This document shows positions 16,656-25,352 of a DNA stretch of 64,000 nucleotides, one piece after another. Each line of letters opens with the position of its first letter. Position 1 is the stretch's first letter. The stretch is from Candidatus Denitrolinea symbiosum (GTDB lineage: Bacteria > Chloroflexota > Anaerolineae > Anaerolineales > Villigracilaceae). Both the position numbers and the translations under genes were made by a program. The notes below the pieces were generated by a model. The model ran no database searches. It saw only the letters and a program-made list of their open reading frames with translations, and was not told the origin of the DNA. Where the stretch lies: positions 1,798,001 to 1,862,000 of the forward strand of contig BLAA01000001.1 of the NCBI GenBank assembly GCA_017312345.1, written 5' to 3'.

Positions 16656-17513
16656 CATCCTGACCAGCTTCGCCGTCCATCCCGTAACGCGTTTCAACTC
16701 AGGCAGCGCCGCCTCCACCGCGGCCTCCCCGAGTTTTGCCGTCTCACGGATGTCCACTTCGTCCAACAGCTGGATGTGACTCACCGCCGGGCGGACGATC
16801 ACGTCGGGAGCGTCCGCCGCGAGCCGCAGTTCCGCCATCTGGCGGTTGACGATCTCCACCGAGTGGAGGAAGATGTCGAAAGCCTGCGCGAAACGCATGT
16901 GGGCGATGCGCTTTGTGATGACGCCGGGCAGGTAGGGCAGGCTCACCTCGAACATGCGCGTCGGCTCGCCGACGGGCGCGGTTAACACGACCGCGGCCAC
17001 GGGCAGTCCCGGCGCGAGGGCGCGCGCCGCCTGCACCGGCACGGGATCGAGAGTCCCGCCGTCCACCAGTTCCCAGTCGCGGATGCGGCGCGGCGGGAAG
17101 ATCCCCGGCAGGGCGATGGTCGCCAGCAGCGCCTCGTGGACGGAGCCTTCGGAGAGAACCACCTCCCGCGACGATTTCAAGTCCACGGCCGTCAGCGCGC
17201 AGGGGAGTTTCAAGTCGCTGAACTCGACCGGGCCGAGGGCCTCCTCGAAGAATTCCGACGCGCCCGCCAGTCCGAGCAGGGACGGCCCCTCGTCGGGCGC
17301 GCGGCCGTAGAGCCGCGTCTGGTCCACCGTCGAGAAAATCTCCTCGATCTGGCCGGGCGTCCTGCCCGAGGCGTACAGCGCCGCCACGATCCCGCCGAAA
17401 CTCGTCCCGGCCACCGCGCGGATGCGGAATCCCTCCGCCTCGAGTTTGCGCAAAACGCCGATGTGGGAGTTGCCTTTCGCCCCTCCGCCGCCCAATGCAA
17501 GTGAAATGTCCAT
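16641..17513 (-). CDS. Patatin-like phospholipase
   Basis: 290 residues. The patatin signatures are complete: glycine-rich oxyanion loop GGGGAKG (residues 8-14), nucleophile elbow GTSFGG with Ser38, and DGG with the catalytic Asp near 165. No signal peptide; RssA/YlbK-type bacterial patatins are cytoplasmic serine lipid acyl hydrolases. The C-terminal 60 residues are helical and family-specific. Tail-to-tail overlap with brnA. Confidence 0.92.
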   Translation of the reverse strand: MDISLALGGGGAKGNSHIGVLRKLEAEGFRIRAVAGTSFGGIVAALYASGRTPGQIEEIFSTVDQTRLYGRAPDEGPSLLGLAGASEFFEEALGPVEFSDLKLPCALTAVDLKSSREVVLSEGSVHEALLATIALPGIFPPRRIRDWELVDGGTLDPVPVQAARALAPGLPVAAVVLTAPVGEPTRMFEVSLPYLPGVITKRIAHMRFAQAFDIFLHSVEIVNRQMAELRLAADAPDVIVRPAVSHIQLLDEVDIRETAKLGEAAVEAALPELKRVTGWTAKLVRMLRRV

Positions 17514-17562
17514 TTGACTCCTGTGCCGCGGCCCGGCTTTGAAAATCCCGGCCGTTTGTTCA

Positions 17563-17571
17563 TGCTATACT
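17563..17571 (+). promoter_or_regulatory. Extended -10 element upstream of the GT-C-like gene
   Basis: TGCTATACT matches the extended -10 consensus, 38 bases upstream of ATG 17609. A TTGAAA box at 17539 is 21 bp away, longer than ideal, so recognition may rely on the extended -10. Confidence 0.4.
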
Positions 17572-17608
17572 TCGAGGCTGGAATTCTACCAAACTCCAAG
17601 AGAATCGC

Positions 17609-19318
17609 ATGGCGGAAACCCTCATCGAAAAACTCGACCGCTTCGGACGCGCGCTCGATTCGCGCTCGCGCCAACTGCCGCGCTGGGTCATCCCGGCCTG
17701 CCTCGCCGCGTCCATCGCGGCGGCCGCGCTGCTCTACCTCTACCCGTCGCCCCGCGAATTTCCGATGGACGACGCCTACATCCACTTCGTCTACGCGGAA
17801 AACCTCGCCGCGCACGCCCAGCTCTACTTCAGTTTCCCCGACGAGAAGGGCGTCGCCGCCTCCTCCTTCCTTTGGATCGCCCTCCTGGCCGCGGGACGCC
17901 TCGCTGGAATCCCGCCGCACGTCGCGGCCAAGATCCTGGGAACGCTTTCGCTCATCGTCGTCTCGGTCGGCGTCTACGAACTGCTGCGCCGCGCCTGGAC
18001 TCCGCTGCGCGCCGCCGCGGCCGCGTCCCTGATCGCGTTTTCGGGAAACATGCTCTGGTTCTCGCTGAACGGGATGGAGACGACTCTCTTCCTCGCCCTC
18101 GGTGTTTTGACCCTCCTCTCGCATCGCTCCGAACGTTGGGGCTGGTTCGGTGTCCTCGCCGCGGCGCTCACCCTCACGCGTCCCGAAGGACTCTTCCTCC
18201 TCGCCGCGCTCGCCCTTGTCGAGGTCATCGCGTATGGACGGCCGCGCCGCGAATTCCTGCTGGCCGCGTCCGTAGGACTGCTCCTCGCCGCGCCGTGGTA
18301 CGGATACCTCAAGTTCCGCACGGGACATTTCCTGCCCACCAGCGCCTCTGCCAAGCAACTCGGCTCGGCGCTGGCGACCGATTTCGTCCTCAAGCAATAT
18401 CACCTGCCCCAATTCATCGGCAAACTCTCCAACCTGCTCTATCCCGCCTTGTGGCTCGCCTACCTGCTGGAGTTCGCGCTGGGCGGCATCGCGCTCCCGC
18501 CTCCCGAAATCCGACTGGCGGGCGCGGCGGGCAGTCCCTCGGTGGACATTTCCGTCTGGTCTTTTGCCGCCGCCGCGATGGTCATCTGGCTGGCTTTCCT
18601 TGGCTGGAAGAATTTCTTCAAGCCGCGGCAATGGAACGCCTGGGCGCGCGACCCAAATCGGCGCGAATTGCTCGCGCTGTTCTTTTGGGTGGTTCTGCAT
18701 AATCTGGCTTACATGATCCTGCTTCCCATCCCCGGGACGGCCAGCCGCTACGGCGCGGTCAACTACATCGTCTTGTGGATCGGAATCGCGGCGGGATTCT
18801 CCAGCCTGGCGCGGCTCCCCGCGCGGCGCTGGGCCGCGGGACTCTTCCTCTTGGTCATCGCCGCGTCCAATGGCCTGTACTGGAACCGCGTCTACGACGC
18901 CAACATCGAGCACATGGTCAACGCCCGCGTCCCCGCCGCGCACTACGTCCGCGACTTTCGCGCCGACGACCTGTGCGCGGCCTTCGACGTGGGATCGCTG
19001 CGCTACTACAGCGGGCGTCCCATCGTCGAGATGGCCGCGCTGCTCGAACCCGATGGGGCGGACAAATTCGTCAACGGCGGCGCGGACAAATATCTCGTCG
19101 AGCGCGGCGCGACCTGTCTCGTCCTGCCGGGACGCGCAGGCCGCCAATCCGAGGGCATGCTTGATTTCGCCTCTATCATGGGACTGACCTCCAGTCCGCT
19201 CTTCGAGATGGAACTCGTCAAAGTCTTCGAGATTGACCACAACCGCTGGCTGCTGGGCTACCTGCCCACCGTCAACTACCAGGCCTCGGTCGCGATCTAC
19301 CGTCTGAAAATGAAATAA
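17609..19318 (+). CDS. GT-C-fold membrane glycosyltransferase-like protein
   Basis: 569 residues with about ten membrane segments. After the first span comes REFPMDDAYIHFVYAENLAA, the acidic loop (Asp-Asp) used by polyprenol-phosphate-sugar-dependent GT-C enzymes such as the AftB/ArnT group. The following SSFLWIALLA and the periplasmic C-terminal domain (about 430-569) also fit. Such enzymes add sugars to lipids, cell-wall polymers or proteins on the outer face of the membrane. The donor and acceptor cannot be told from sequence. Confidence 0.8.
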   Translation: MAETLIEKLDRFGRALDSRSRQLPRWVIPACLAASIAAAALLYLYPSPREFPMDDAYIHFVYAENLAAHAQLYFSFPDEKGVAASSFLWIALLAAGRLAGIPPHVAAKILGTLSLIVVSVGVYELLRRAWTPLRAAAAASLIAFSGNMLWFSLNGMETTLFLALGVLTLLSHRSERWGWFGVLAAALTLTRPEGLFLLAALALVEVIAYGRPRREFLLAASVGLLLAAPWYGYLKFRTGHFLPTSASAKQLGSALATDFVLKQYHLPQFIGKLSNLLYPALWLAYLLEFALGGIALPPPEIRLAGAAGSPSVDISVWSFAAAAMVIWLAFLGWKNFFKPRQWNAWARDPNRRELLALFFWVVLHNLAYMILLPIPGTASRYGAVNYIVLWIGIAAGFSSLARLPARRWAAGLFLLVIAASNGLYWNRVYDANIEHMVNARVPAAHYVRDFRADDLCAAFDVGSLRYYSGRPIVEMAALLEPDGADKFVNGGADKYLVERGATCLVLPGRAGRQSEGMLDFASIMGLTSSPLFEMELVKVFEIDHNRWLLGYLPTVNYQASVAIYRLKMK

Positions 19319-19324
19319 TTTTCC

Positions 19325-19354
19325 TTGCTGTTTTACGAACCTGTATGCTATAAT
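19325..19354 (+). promoter_or_regulatory. Probable rplS promoter (extended -10)
   Basis: TGCTATAAT at 19346-19354 is a perfect extended -10. The -35-like TTGCTG lies 18 bp upstream and is a poor match. The rplS start is 40 bases downstream. Confidence 0.6.
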
Positions 19355-19393
19355 GCGCCGTCGCTACCCAGAACCCAAGTAAGGATAAAGAAC

Positions 19394-19744
19394 ATGTCTG
19401 ACCAGATTATGAAGGCCATCGAGGCCAAAAGCAACGAAAAAATCCCAGCCCTGCGCCCCGGCGATACTGTGAGCGTGCACGTCAAGATCAAGGAAGGCGA
19501 GCGCGAGCGCGTCCAGGAATTCAAAGGGACCGTCATCCGCCTCCGCAAGGGCGGAAACGAATCCTCGTTCACCGTCCGCCGGCTGGCGAGCAACGGCGTC
19601 GGCGTGGAGCGCACCTTCCTGCTCCGCTCGCCCCGCATAGACAAGGTCGTCGTCGAGCGGCACAACGTCGTCCGCCGCGCCCAGCTGTACTTCATGCGCG
19701 GCCGCACGGGCAAATCCGCCCGCCTCAAACAGAAATTCGACTAG
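19394..19744 (+). CDS. rplS: 50S ribosomal protein L19
   Basis: 116 residues, the full L19 length. Diagnostic segments are [49 protein letters not shown] and the basic end [20 protein letters not shown]19 sits at the 30S-50S interface. ATG 19394 is preceded by AAGGA. It has its own promoter and terminator here, rather than the trmD-rimM operon found in many bacteria. Confidence 0.97.
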   Translation: MSDQIMKAIEAKSNEKIPALRPGDTVSVHVKIKEGERERVQEFKGTVIRLRKGGNESSFTVRRLASNGVGVERTFLLRSPRIDKVVVERHNVVRRAQLYFMRGRTGKSARLKQKFD

Positions 19745-19752
19745 TTGCAGAG

Positions 19753-19784
19753 AACCCCGAAGGTTTAGCCTTTGGGGTTTTTTG
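19753..19784 (+). terminator. rplS terminator
   Basis: 11-bp stem (AACCCCGAAGG with CCTTTGGGGTT, one G-T pair) and 5-base loop, followed by a T-rich run. Confidence 0.88.
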
Positions 19785-19795
19785 ATTTTCGCCCG

Positions 19796-20527
19796 ATGGA
19801 CAGACCGACTTCCCGCCCGCTGATTGGAATCACCGCCTCTCACGCGCAGACCGCCGAGGGATTGCCCGCCGTCCGGGTCCTGCACGCCTACGTCTCCGCG
19901 CTCGTGGACGCGGGCGGCGCGCCGATCCTGATCCCGCCCGACCTGCCCGAAGACGGCTGGCGCGTCCTCTTCGACCGCCTGGACGGGATCCTGTTTTCCG
20001 GCGGCGCGGACATCGGCCTCGAGCATTTCGACGGCGATCCGCATTCCAGCGTGGAGGCCGAACCCGCCCGCGACGCGCTCGAACTCCCGCTCCTGCGCGC
20101 CGCTGTGGAGGCGGACAAGCCCCTCCTCGGAATCTGCCGCGGCCTCCAGGTGATGAACGTCGCCCTCGGCGGGACGCTCTACACCCACATCCTCGACCAG
20201 CGTCCCAACGCCCTCCAGCACGATTGGCACAAGGGACATTCGCGGGATTATCTTGCCCACGCGGTCCGCGTCGAAGCCGGGACGCGTCTCTCCGAAATTT
20301 TGGGTAAACGGGGATTGGAAGTCAACAGCCTGCACCATCAGGGCGTGAAGGACCTGGCTCCTCAAGTGAAAGTCACAGCCGTCGCGCCCGACGGATTGAT
20401 CGAGGGGATCGAGCTCCCGTCCCACCGATTCGCGCTGGCGGTCCAATGGCATCCCGAATGGATGACCTCCCACGCGGAAATGCGGAGGCTCTTCAAAGCC
20501 TTCGTGGACGCGGCCGCGGCTTCCTGA
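19796..20527 (+). CDS. Class I glutamine amidotransferase, gamma-Glu-GABA hydrolase (PuuD) family
   Basis: 243 residues. The peptidase C26/class I amidotransferase triad is visible: GICRGLQVMNV (Cys nucleophile near 115) and QWHPEW (His-Glu near 222). FSGGADIGLEHF and HHQGVKDLA match the PuuD-type gamma-glutamyl hydrolases, which release glutamate from gamma-glutamyl amines. ATG 19796 is chosen because an earlier start (19772) lies inside the rplS terminator. No clear ribosome-binding site precedes it. Confidence 0.88.
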   Translation: MDRPTSRPLIGITASHAQTAEGLPAVRVLHAYVSALVDAGGAPILIPPDLPEDGWRVLFDRLDGILFSGGADIGLEHFDGDPHSSVEAEPARDALELPLLRAAVEADKPLLGICRGLQVMNVALGGTLYTHILDQRPNALQHDWHKGHSRDYLAHAVRVEAGTRLSEILGKRGLEVNSLHHQGVKDLAPQVKVTAVAPDGLIEGIELPSHRFALAVQWHPEWMTSHAEMRRLFKAFVDAAAAS

Positions 20528-20546
20528 AAACAGCCCACTTACAAAA

Positions 20547-20613
20547 GCGCGCTAGCGCGCAATATCCTCATATAAGAAGAGTTCCCCAACACTATCTTCG
20601 CGTTGGAGAACTC
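20547..20613. repeat. Two inverted repeats in the convergent gap
   Basis: A perfect 14-bp palindrome GCGCGCTAGCGCGC (20547-20560) is followed by a 12-bp inverted repeat with one mismatch (20579-20590 with 20602-20613). There is no strong T run, so termination here is uncertain; nothing coding was seen. Confidence 0.6.
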
Positions 20614-20643
20614 AGGGTACGCGCTATGCGACGCTCGCTCGCA

Positions 20644-23145
20644 TCACTTCACAATCCCCAAAAACCGCTGATACCAATACCATAACACGTCTCCGGCCGG
20701 CTTCCCGTGAATCGAGGCGGACTTGTCCTGTAGCAGCGTGGGCGGATAGTAACCGCGGCTGACGACCCCGCTCACCCATGGACGCGTGTTCACCGCCGCC
20801 AGCAGCGTTTCATAGATGTCTGCCTGCAATTGCAGGTTCAGGCTCAGTTCGGGACGGTCGGTCGTCGGCTGGTTGAGCGCGGTCCAGTCGAGGCAGCCAG
20901 AGAAGTTGGCGGGCAGGCAGTTGGCGCCGCTCCCGTTGATGGACGGGTATCCGAACGCCAGATAGACCGGCTTCCCAAGCATGGACTGAAGCGGGGCCAC
21001 GTTGTTGTCCAGCATGGACGCGGCCGCGGCCTCCAGTTCCTCGCGCGGCGGGCGGGAATTCTCGCTGAGGTTCCCCGAGATCAGCAGGTACACGCCGTCC
21101 GTTTGGGCGAGGAACGCGGGCGTCGTCAGGTTGGGAGGCGTGTACGGAAGCGCCCACAGGATCTGGCCGCGGAAGTGGGCGCGGACTTCGTTCAGGATCG
21201 CCAGCCAGCGCGTCTCCGCGTCTGCCGGGACCCCGGACGGGTTGCCGTTCACCAAGCCGTTCGGCAGGGCGGGCGCGACCCAGTCTCCGCCGAGGATGAG
21301 CGACTGCGCCCCGGCCTGCGCGGCCAGGTCGGCGTAGTTCACCGCGAAATTCCGATAGGCGTCGAACCAGATCTGCCACCAGGTGGGGTCGCGCGGGGAG
21401 TTCAGCCAGAAGCCGGCCGCGGAGTCCGCGAAGCGGGGCTGGGGGAAGAACGCCACGTTCAGGTTGTGCGCGCGTCCCATTGAGGCCATGAGCGCGGCGT
21501 CGGCCCATAACGCGTCCGCGCCGGGCCGCGCGCCGAAGACGATTGGGTTGCTGGACGCGTAGGTCCAGGTGGGGGCGAGGATGACCCAGTTGGAGCCGAT
21601 GTCTTGAACGTTTTTCATGGTCTCCGGGAGGCTGGGAATCCAGCTGGGATGGAACTGCGCTTCGAATTCCACGCCGGCCATAAACGCGCCGCCGCGCGCC
21701 ACCACGTTGCTGCCGGTCAGCGAGGAGGGCCCGCTGGCGCTCATCCAAGCCCAGCGCGTCACCGTGTTGCGCAGGTCTTGCGCGGTGATGGCTGTGCTGA
21801 ACTGCCGTCCGCTGGCCGTTTCCCCGGCGGTGGCTTCGTCGTCGGCTGTGCCGCATTGGCCGTTGCGGCAGTAGCGATAGTGGATGGAGCGCAGATCCAT
21901 TGGGCCGTAGAGTCGGTATTTCCAGACGTTGTTTCCTGCCCACCACATCGGGATGGGTTCGGTCCAGTTTGGCGCGCCGAATTGGATGTAGAGGATGTCG
22001 CCTGCGGGTGTGTTGGAAGGAGCGGTGACCTCAAAACTGACCGGCGCCGAGACGCCGGCTTTCCACGACGCGACGATCTCCTCGATGGCCGCGCCGTTGG
22101 GGGGGACGATCAATTGCCGCGTGACGAAGCCGCCGTCCGATCCGCGCTCGGCGTTCCAGTAGCCGTCGCCCAGCGTGTATTTGTAGCGCACGTCCGCGCC
22201 GGCGGGCAGGGAAAGCGTCAGGCTGTAGAGTCCCTCGGCCACGTGGTTCATCACCGGCATCCGGTTGGCGATGACGCTGCTGCCGCCGCGCAAGTCGGCG
22301 AAGACGGCTCCCAGTTGCAGGAAATTTCCCGCGATGCGTAGCGGCGCGCCGGGTTGCGTGCCGCTCGGTACGTGGACGGTGAATATGACCGGGACGAGCG
22401 CGGCCGGTCTGACGCGGATCTCGACCGGGGTCGCCAGCCCCTGGGCGACCGTCGCGCCTTGTTGGAATGTCGTGTAGCCGCCGTCCAGCGCGTAGCCGAC
22501 GACGTTGTGCGTGCCGGCCGGGAGTCCGTGCAGGCTGAACCGTCCGGCTGAATCGGCGACGGCGCTGACGCCCGCGGCTGTGACGAACAGGCTTGGGATG
22601 GGCGCGCCGTTTTCGGCGTTCATCGCGACGCCCTGCACGCTTCCGCTGGCGCCGTTGAACGGCTGGTCGGGCCAGGCCGCGATGAGGTCGGTCGTCTCGT
22701 CGGGATTGCCCGCGAGGTACATCCGATAGCGGACGGGTTGGTTGAAGGCGTTCATTTCTGAGAGCTGGCCGGCCCCGACGCGGACGTAGCGGTACTTCGT
22801 CACAGAGTTGACCGCCAGCGGCAGGGCGACGGCGTAGTTGAGCGCGTCGCGCGCCTGCATCGGGTGGTCGGCGGCGTTGAATTCGAGTCCGCTCACTTCG
22901 TCCAGGACGCGCAGGACGAGCCTCTCGCCGGGCAGGAGCGGCGCGGGCAGGCCCGCGTGGAAGACGATCTGTGTCTGGGGCAGGGGCGTGGCGGTGGGGA
23001 TGACCGGCGTCGGCGGCTCGGGCGTGCCATTTGACAGGTCCGGCCACTTGAAGAGCGTCAACGCGCAGGCCGGGCCGCTGAGCAGCGTCAACGCGGCGGT
23101 GAAGACCAGGATGATTGTTCGGGCGGATTTGGAAAGGGGCGGCAT
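20644..23145 (-). CDS. Large secreted protein with carboxypeptidase-regulatory-like and glycoside-hydrolase-like domains
   Basis: 833 residues from ATG 23145 (GAGAGG upstream). A hydrophobic N terminus (ARTIILVFTAALTLLSGPAC) looks like a Sec or lipoprotein signal. Residues about 160-230 (AMNAENGAPIPSLFVTAAGV...GTHNVVGYALDGGY) resemble a carboxypeptidase-regulatory-like beta domain. Two beta-rich regions follow (240-350 and 360-450, with RYKYTLGDGYWNAERG and YCRNGQCGTADDE), starch-binding-like in character. The last 370 residues look like a TIM barrel (AQFHPSWIPSLPETMKN, SLILGGDWVAP, FRGQILWALPY), suggestive of a GH113-type hydrolase. It follows tatC by 34 bases. The enzymatic role is inferred. 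Confidence 0.8.
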   Translation of the reverse strand: MPPLSKSARTIILVFTAALTLLSGPACALTLFKWPDLSNGTPEPPTPVIPTATPLPQTQIVFHAGLPAPLLPGERLVLRVLDEVSGLEFNAADHPMQARDALNYAVALPLAVNSVTKYRYVRVGAGQLSEMNAFNQPVRYRMYLAGNPDETTDLIAAWPDQPFNGASGSVQGVAMNAENGAPIPSLFVTAAGVSAVADSAGRFSLHGLPAGTHNVVGYALDGGYTTFQQGATVAQGLATPVEIRVRPAALVPVIFTVHVPSGTQPGAPLRIAGNFLQLGAVFADLRGGSSVIANRMPVMNHVAEGLYSLTLSLPAGADVRYKYTLGDGYWNAERGSDGGFVTRQLIVPPNGAAIEEIVASWKAGVSAPVSFEVTAPSNTPAGDILYIQFGAPNWTEPIPMWWAGNNVWKYRLYGPMDLRSIHYRYCRNGQCGTADDEATAGETASGRQFSTAITAQDLRNTVTRWAWMSASGPSSLTGSNVVARGGAFMAGVEFEAQFHPSWIPSLPETMKNVQDIGSNWVILAPTWTYASSNPIVFGARPGADALWADAALMASMGRAHNLNVAFFPQPRFADSAAGFWLNSPRDPTWWQIWFDAYRNFAVNYADLAAQAGAQSLILGGDWVAPALPNGLVNGNPSGVPADAETRWLAILNEVRAHFRGQILWALPYTPPNLTTPAFLAQTDGVYLLISGNLSENSRPPREELEAAAASMLDNNVAPLQSMLGKPVYLAFGYPSINGSGANCLPANFSGCLDWTALNQPTTDRPELSLNLQLQADIYETLLAAVNTRPWVSGVVSRGYYPPTLLQDKSASIHGKPAGDVLWYWYQRFLGIVK

Positions 23146-23179
23146 ATCCACCTCTCTTCTGGGATATTTTTTATGGGAT

Positions 23180-24046
23180 TCACGACTCGCCTGTCGTTGG
23201 GGCGCGCCGGTTTCTGGCCGCAGATGCGGCAAAACTCAGCCCAATGCTTATAAAATACAGGACGATCATGGGAGCCATGACAAGCGCCATGCTCCCCATG
23301 TCGGTGGTGGGAGTGATCACAGCCGCGATCACAGCGATGACGATGACAGCCAGCCGCCAGCGCGCGGCGAGAGCCTTCGGTTGGACCACGCCCATCGAAG
23401 TCAAAATGTAGACGACCAGCGGGAATTCAAAGAAGAGGCCGATCCATAGAAGGAGGCGGGTGAGGAGGTTGTAGTATTTTTCGGCGGTCGGATTGGCCTG
23501 GAATTCCCCGAAATTGATCAGGAAATTAATGGCTGGGGGCAGCATGTAATGATAAGTAAAGAGGATGCCGAGATAAAACAACAAGGCCGTGATGGGAATG
23601 GCGACGAGGCTGGTCAACCGCGCGCGGGGTTTGAGCCCGGGCGCGGCGAACAGCCAGAACTCAAAGGCAATGTAGGGGATGGAGATGGCCAGCCCAAGCA
23701 GGACGGCAATCTTCATGAAGACGCCGATTGATTCGGTCAGGTCGATGATCTGTAGGCGTTCAGGCCCGCCGACGGGACCGGCAAGGAGGGCGATGACGGG
23801 TTCGGTTAAGAACCATCCCGCAATGGTCGCCAGGATCAGCGCCAGCAGGGCGCGCAAGAGATGTTTGCGAAAGGCCTCGATCTGCTCCAGTATCGCGTCG
23901 CGGAACTCCCGGCTGGTCGCGATGGAGGCGAGCATCTCGCCGAGAGGCTGCTCCGTCGGTTCCGCGCGGAAGAAGGCGATTATGGACCGTATCGCGCGGG
24001 ACGGGAACGTGAGGGCTTTTCCAACGCCGAGGAAAAATTTACGCAT
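23180..24046 (-). CDS. tatC: Sec-independent translocase TatC
   Basis: 288 residues with six membrane helices. The core contains AFEFWLFAAPGLKPRAR and the Pro-containing loops typical of TatC, the receptor for twin-arginine signals. The N terminus is extended by about 60 residues before FRKHLLRALLALIL, where most TatC begin. The start overlaps the end of tatA by 8 bases. Its likely clients in the window include the RRDFLK-bearing L,D-transpeptidase. Confidence 0.93.
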   Translation of the reverse strand: MRKFFLGVGKALTFPSRAIRSIIAFFRAEPTEQPLGEMLASIATSREFRDAILEQIEAFRKHLLRALLALILATIAGWFLTEPVIALLAGPVGGPERLQIIDLTESIGVFMKIAVLLGLAISIPYIAFEFWLFAAPGLKPRARLTSLVAIPITALLFYLGILFTYHYMLPPAINFLINFGEFQANPTAEKYYNLLTRLLLWIGLFFEFPLVVYILTSMGVVQPKALAARWRLAVIVIAVIAAVITPTTDMGSMALVMAPMIVLYFISIGLSFAASAARNRRAPTTGES

Positions 24047-24542
24047 TCGACTTCTTCCTGGGCGCGCGGGAGGGTTTGGTGGCCAGCTTCTTCCCCGATT
24101 TTTTGGCGGACGCGGGCTCCTTCTTTGCGGACGTTTTCGGCGCGGCCGCTTCCTGTGGAGGCGGAGCCGCCGCGTCGGGCGGGGTCAACGGCTCGGCGGG
24201 AGTCGCGATCGTCATCGGGGCCGCGTCCGCCTCCGCCGGCCGGGGAGGCGCGGCCGGAGTTGGGACAGATCGCGTCCCGCGCCACGCGTCGCCCTGTTTC
24301 GTCTGCGTCGGGTCGGCATTCGAAAAATTTTCCAGGTTATCTTCGCGCATTAACTGCGTAGGCAGGCGCTGAATTTCCTGCGAAGTGTTTTTGAGAATTT
24401 TCCATAGATCCGATTGGACGAAGCGGTTCAGCCAGCTGCCGATGGCGCGGCCGGTCTCCGCCATGTTTTTTGGACCGAGGACGATAATCGCAATTGCAAT
24501 GATGAGGAGAACCTCAGTGGGGCCGACGCCTAAAAAATCCAT
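24039..24542 (-). CDS. tatA: TatA/TatB-type translocase subunit
   Basis: 167 residues. One N-terminal membrane helix (EVLLIIAIAIIVLGPKNM) with the FGP-like hinge LGPKN, an amphipathic helix (AETGRAIGSWLNRFV), then a long disordered Pro/Ala/Lys-rich tail ending in APRKKSNA. The tail is longer than usual for TatA and more like TatB. With only one TatA-type gene visible, it may serve both roles. It follows nusB with a 1-base gap. Confidence 0.9.
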   Translation of the reverse strand: MDFLGVGPTEVLLIIAIAIIVLGPKNMAETGRAIGSWLNRFVQSDLWKILKNTSQEIQRLPTQLMREDNLENFSNADPTQTKQGDAWRGTRSVPTPAAPPRPAEADAAPMTIATPAEPLTPPDAAAPPPQEAAAPKTSAKKEPASAKKSGKKLATKPSRAPRKKSNA

Positions 24543-24543
24543 G

Positions 24544-24984
24544 CTATTTATTTTCCAATGTTTTGACCCGCCGGTAAATTTCTTCCCTGTGTTCCGCCAG
24601 GCTTCCCAAAACCCCGTTGACGAAGCGCGGCGCGCTGTCGGAGCCGAACTGTTTGGCGAGTTCCACCGCCTCGTTGATGGCGACCTTCACCGGAGTCTCG
24701 CGCTGCACGGCCATTTCCCACAATGCCATGCGGAGGATGTTGCGGTCAATGGCGGCGATCTGGTCCACCGGCCAATCGGGCGCGTATTTGGCGATGGCAT
24801 CGTCGAGTTCGCGCGCCAGGGGCAACACCCCGAAGACGATCTGGCGGGCAAATTCCGCCAATTCATCCGTCAACGGCATCTCCTCGAGACGGGATTGATA
24901 TACCTCGACTGGAGGATGATTCGCCAGGTCAACTTCGTAAAGTACTTGCAGGGCGAGACTGCGGGCCCTGGTGCGGGATTTCAT
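24544..24984 (-). CDS. nusB: Transcription antitermination factor NusB
   Basis: 146 residues, all-helical. RTRARSLALQVLYEVDL at the N terminus, AAIDRNILRMALWEM in the middle and PVKVAINEAVELAKQFGS plus RFVNGVLGSL at the end are the NusB signatures. It binds boxA RNA with S10 to promote rRNA antitermination. It lies 5 bases downstream of the Asp23 gene in the fabG-asp23-nusB-tatA-tatC string. Confidence 0.96.
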   Translation of the reverse strand: MKSRTRARSLALQVLYEVDLANHPPVEVYQSRLEEMPLTDELAEFARQIVFGVLPLARELDDAIAKYAPDWPVDQIAAIDRNILRMALWEMAVQRETPVKVAINEAVELAKQFGSDSAPRFVNGVLGSLAEHREEIYRRVKTLENK

Positions 24985-24989
24985 ACCGA

Positions 24990-25352
24990 TCAGGCCTCGT
25001 CGGTTTCCTCGTAGTCAATGTCTTCGATGTGGATGTTGACGTGGCCGATCTCCATCCCGACCATTTCCTGGATGGCGCGCACCACCTGCTTCTGCACGTT
25101 GCGGCTGACTTCGCGGATGTTGACATCCTGCTTGACGGTGAAGTACAGGTCCGCGAAGACGGTGTTGTCCTCGATCTCGATCCGCACGCCGTCGCCGATC
25201 CCGCGGCGGAAGAGACGGTTCACGCCGCCCGGGACGGCGGCCATCCCTCCCACGCCGGGGACGGCCAGCGTGGAGAGCCGCGCGATGGTGATCAGCACGT
25301 CGGGAGAGACGGTAGTCTTGCCGGGGGTGTCGCTTTGCATAGTTTTCTCCAT
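24990..25352 (-). CDS. Asp23/Gls24 family envelope stress protein
   Basis: 120 residues. Pattern TTVSPDVLITIARLSTLAVPGVGGM, then VRIEIEDNTVFADLYFTVKQDVNIREVSRNVQKQVVRAI, and VNIHIEDIDY matches the DUF322/Asp23 fold. Members are membrane-associated or cytoplasmic stress proteins, and a copy beside nusB is common in Gram-positive-like bacteria. Start codon overlaps the fabG stop (TAATG). Confidence 0.92.
   Translation of the reverse strand: MEKTMQSDTPGKTTVSPDVLITIARLSTLAVPGVGGMAAVPGGVNRLFRRGIGDGVRIEIEDNTVFADLYFTVKQDVNIREVSRNVQKQVVRAIQEMVGMEIGHVNIHIEDIDYEETDEA

Noticed and set aside
17210..19240. 676-residue minus-strand open frame opposite the GT-C-like gene
   Set aside because: Low-complexity charged composition typical of antisense frames in GC-rich DNA; its end runs through the patatin gene and the plus strand encodes a coherent membrane protein.
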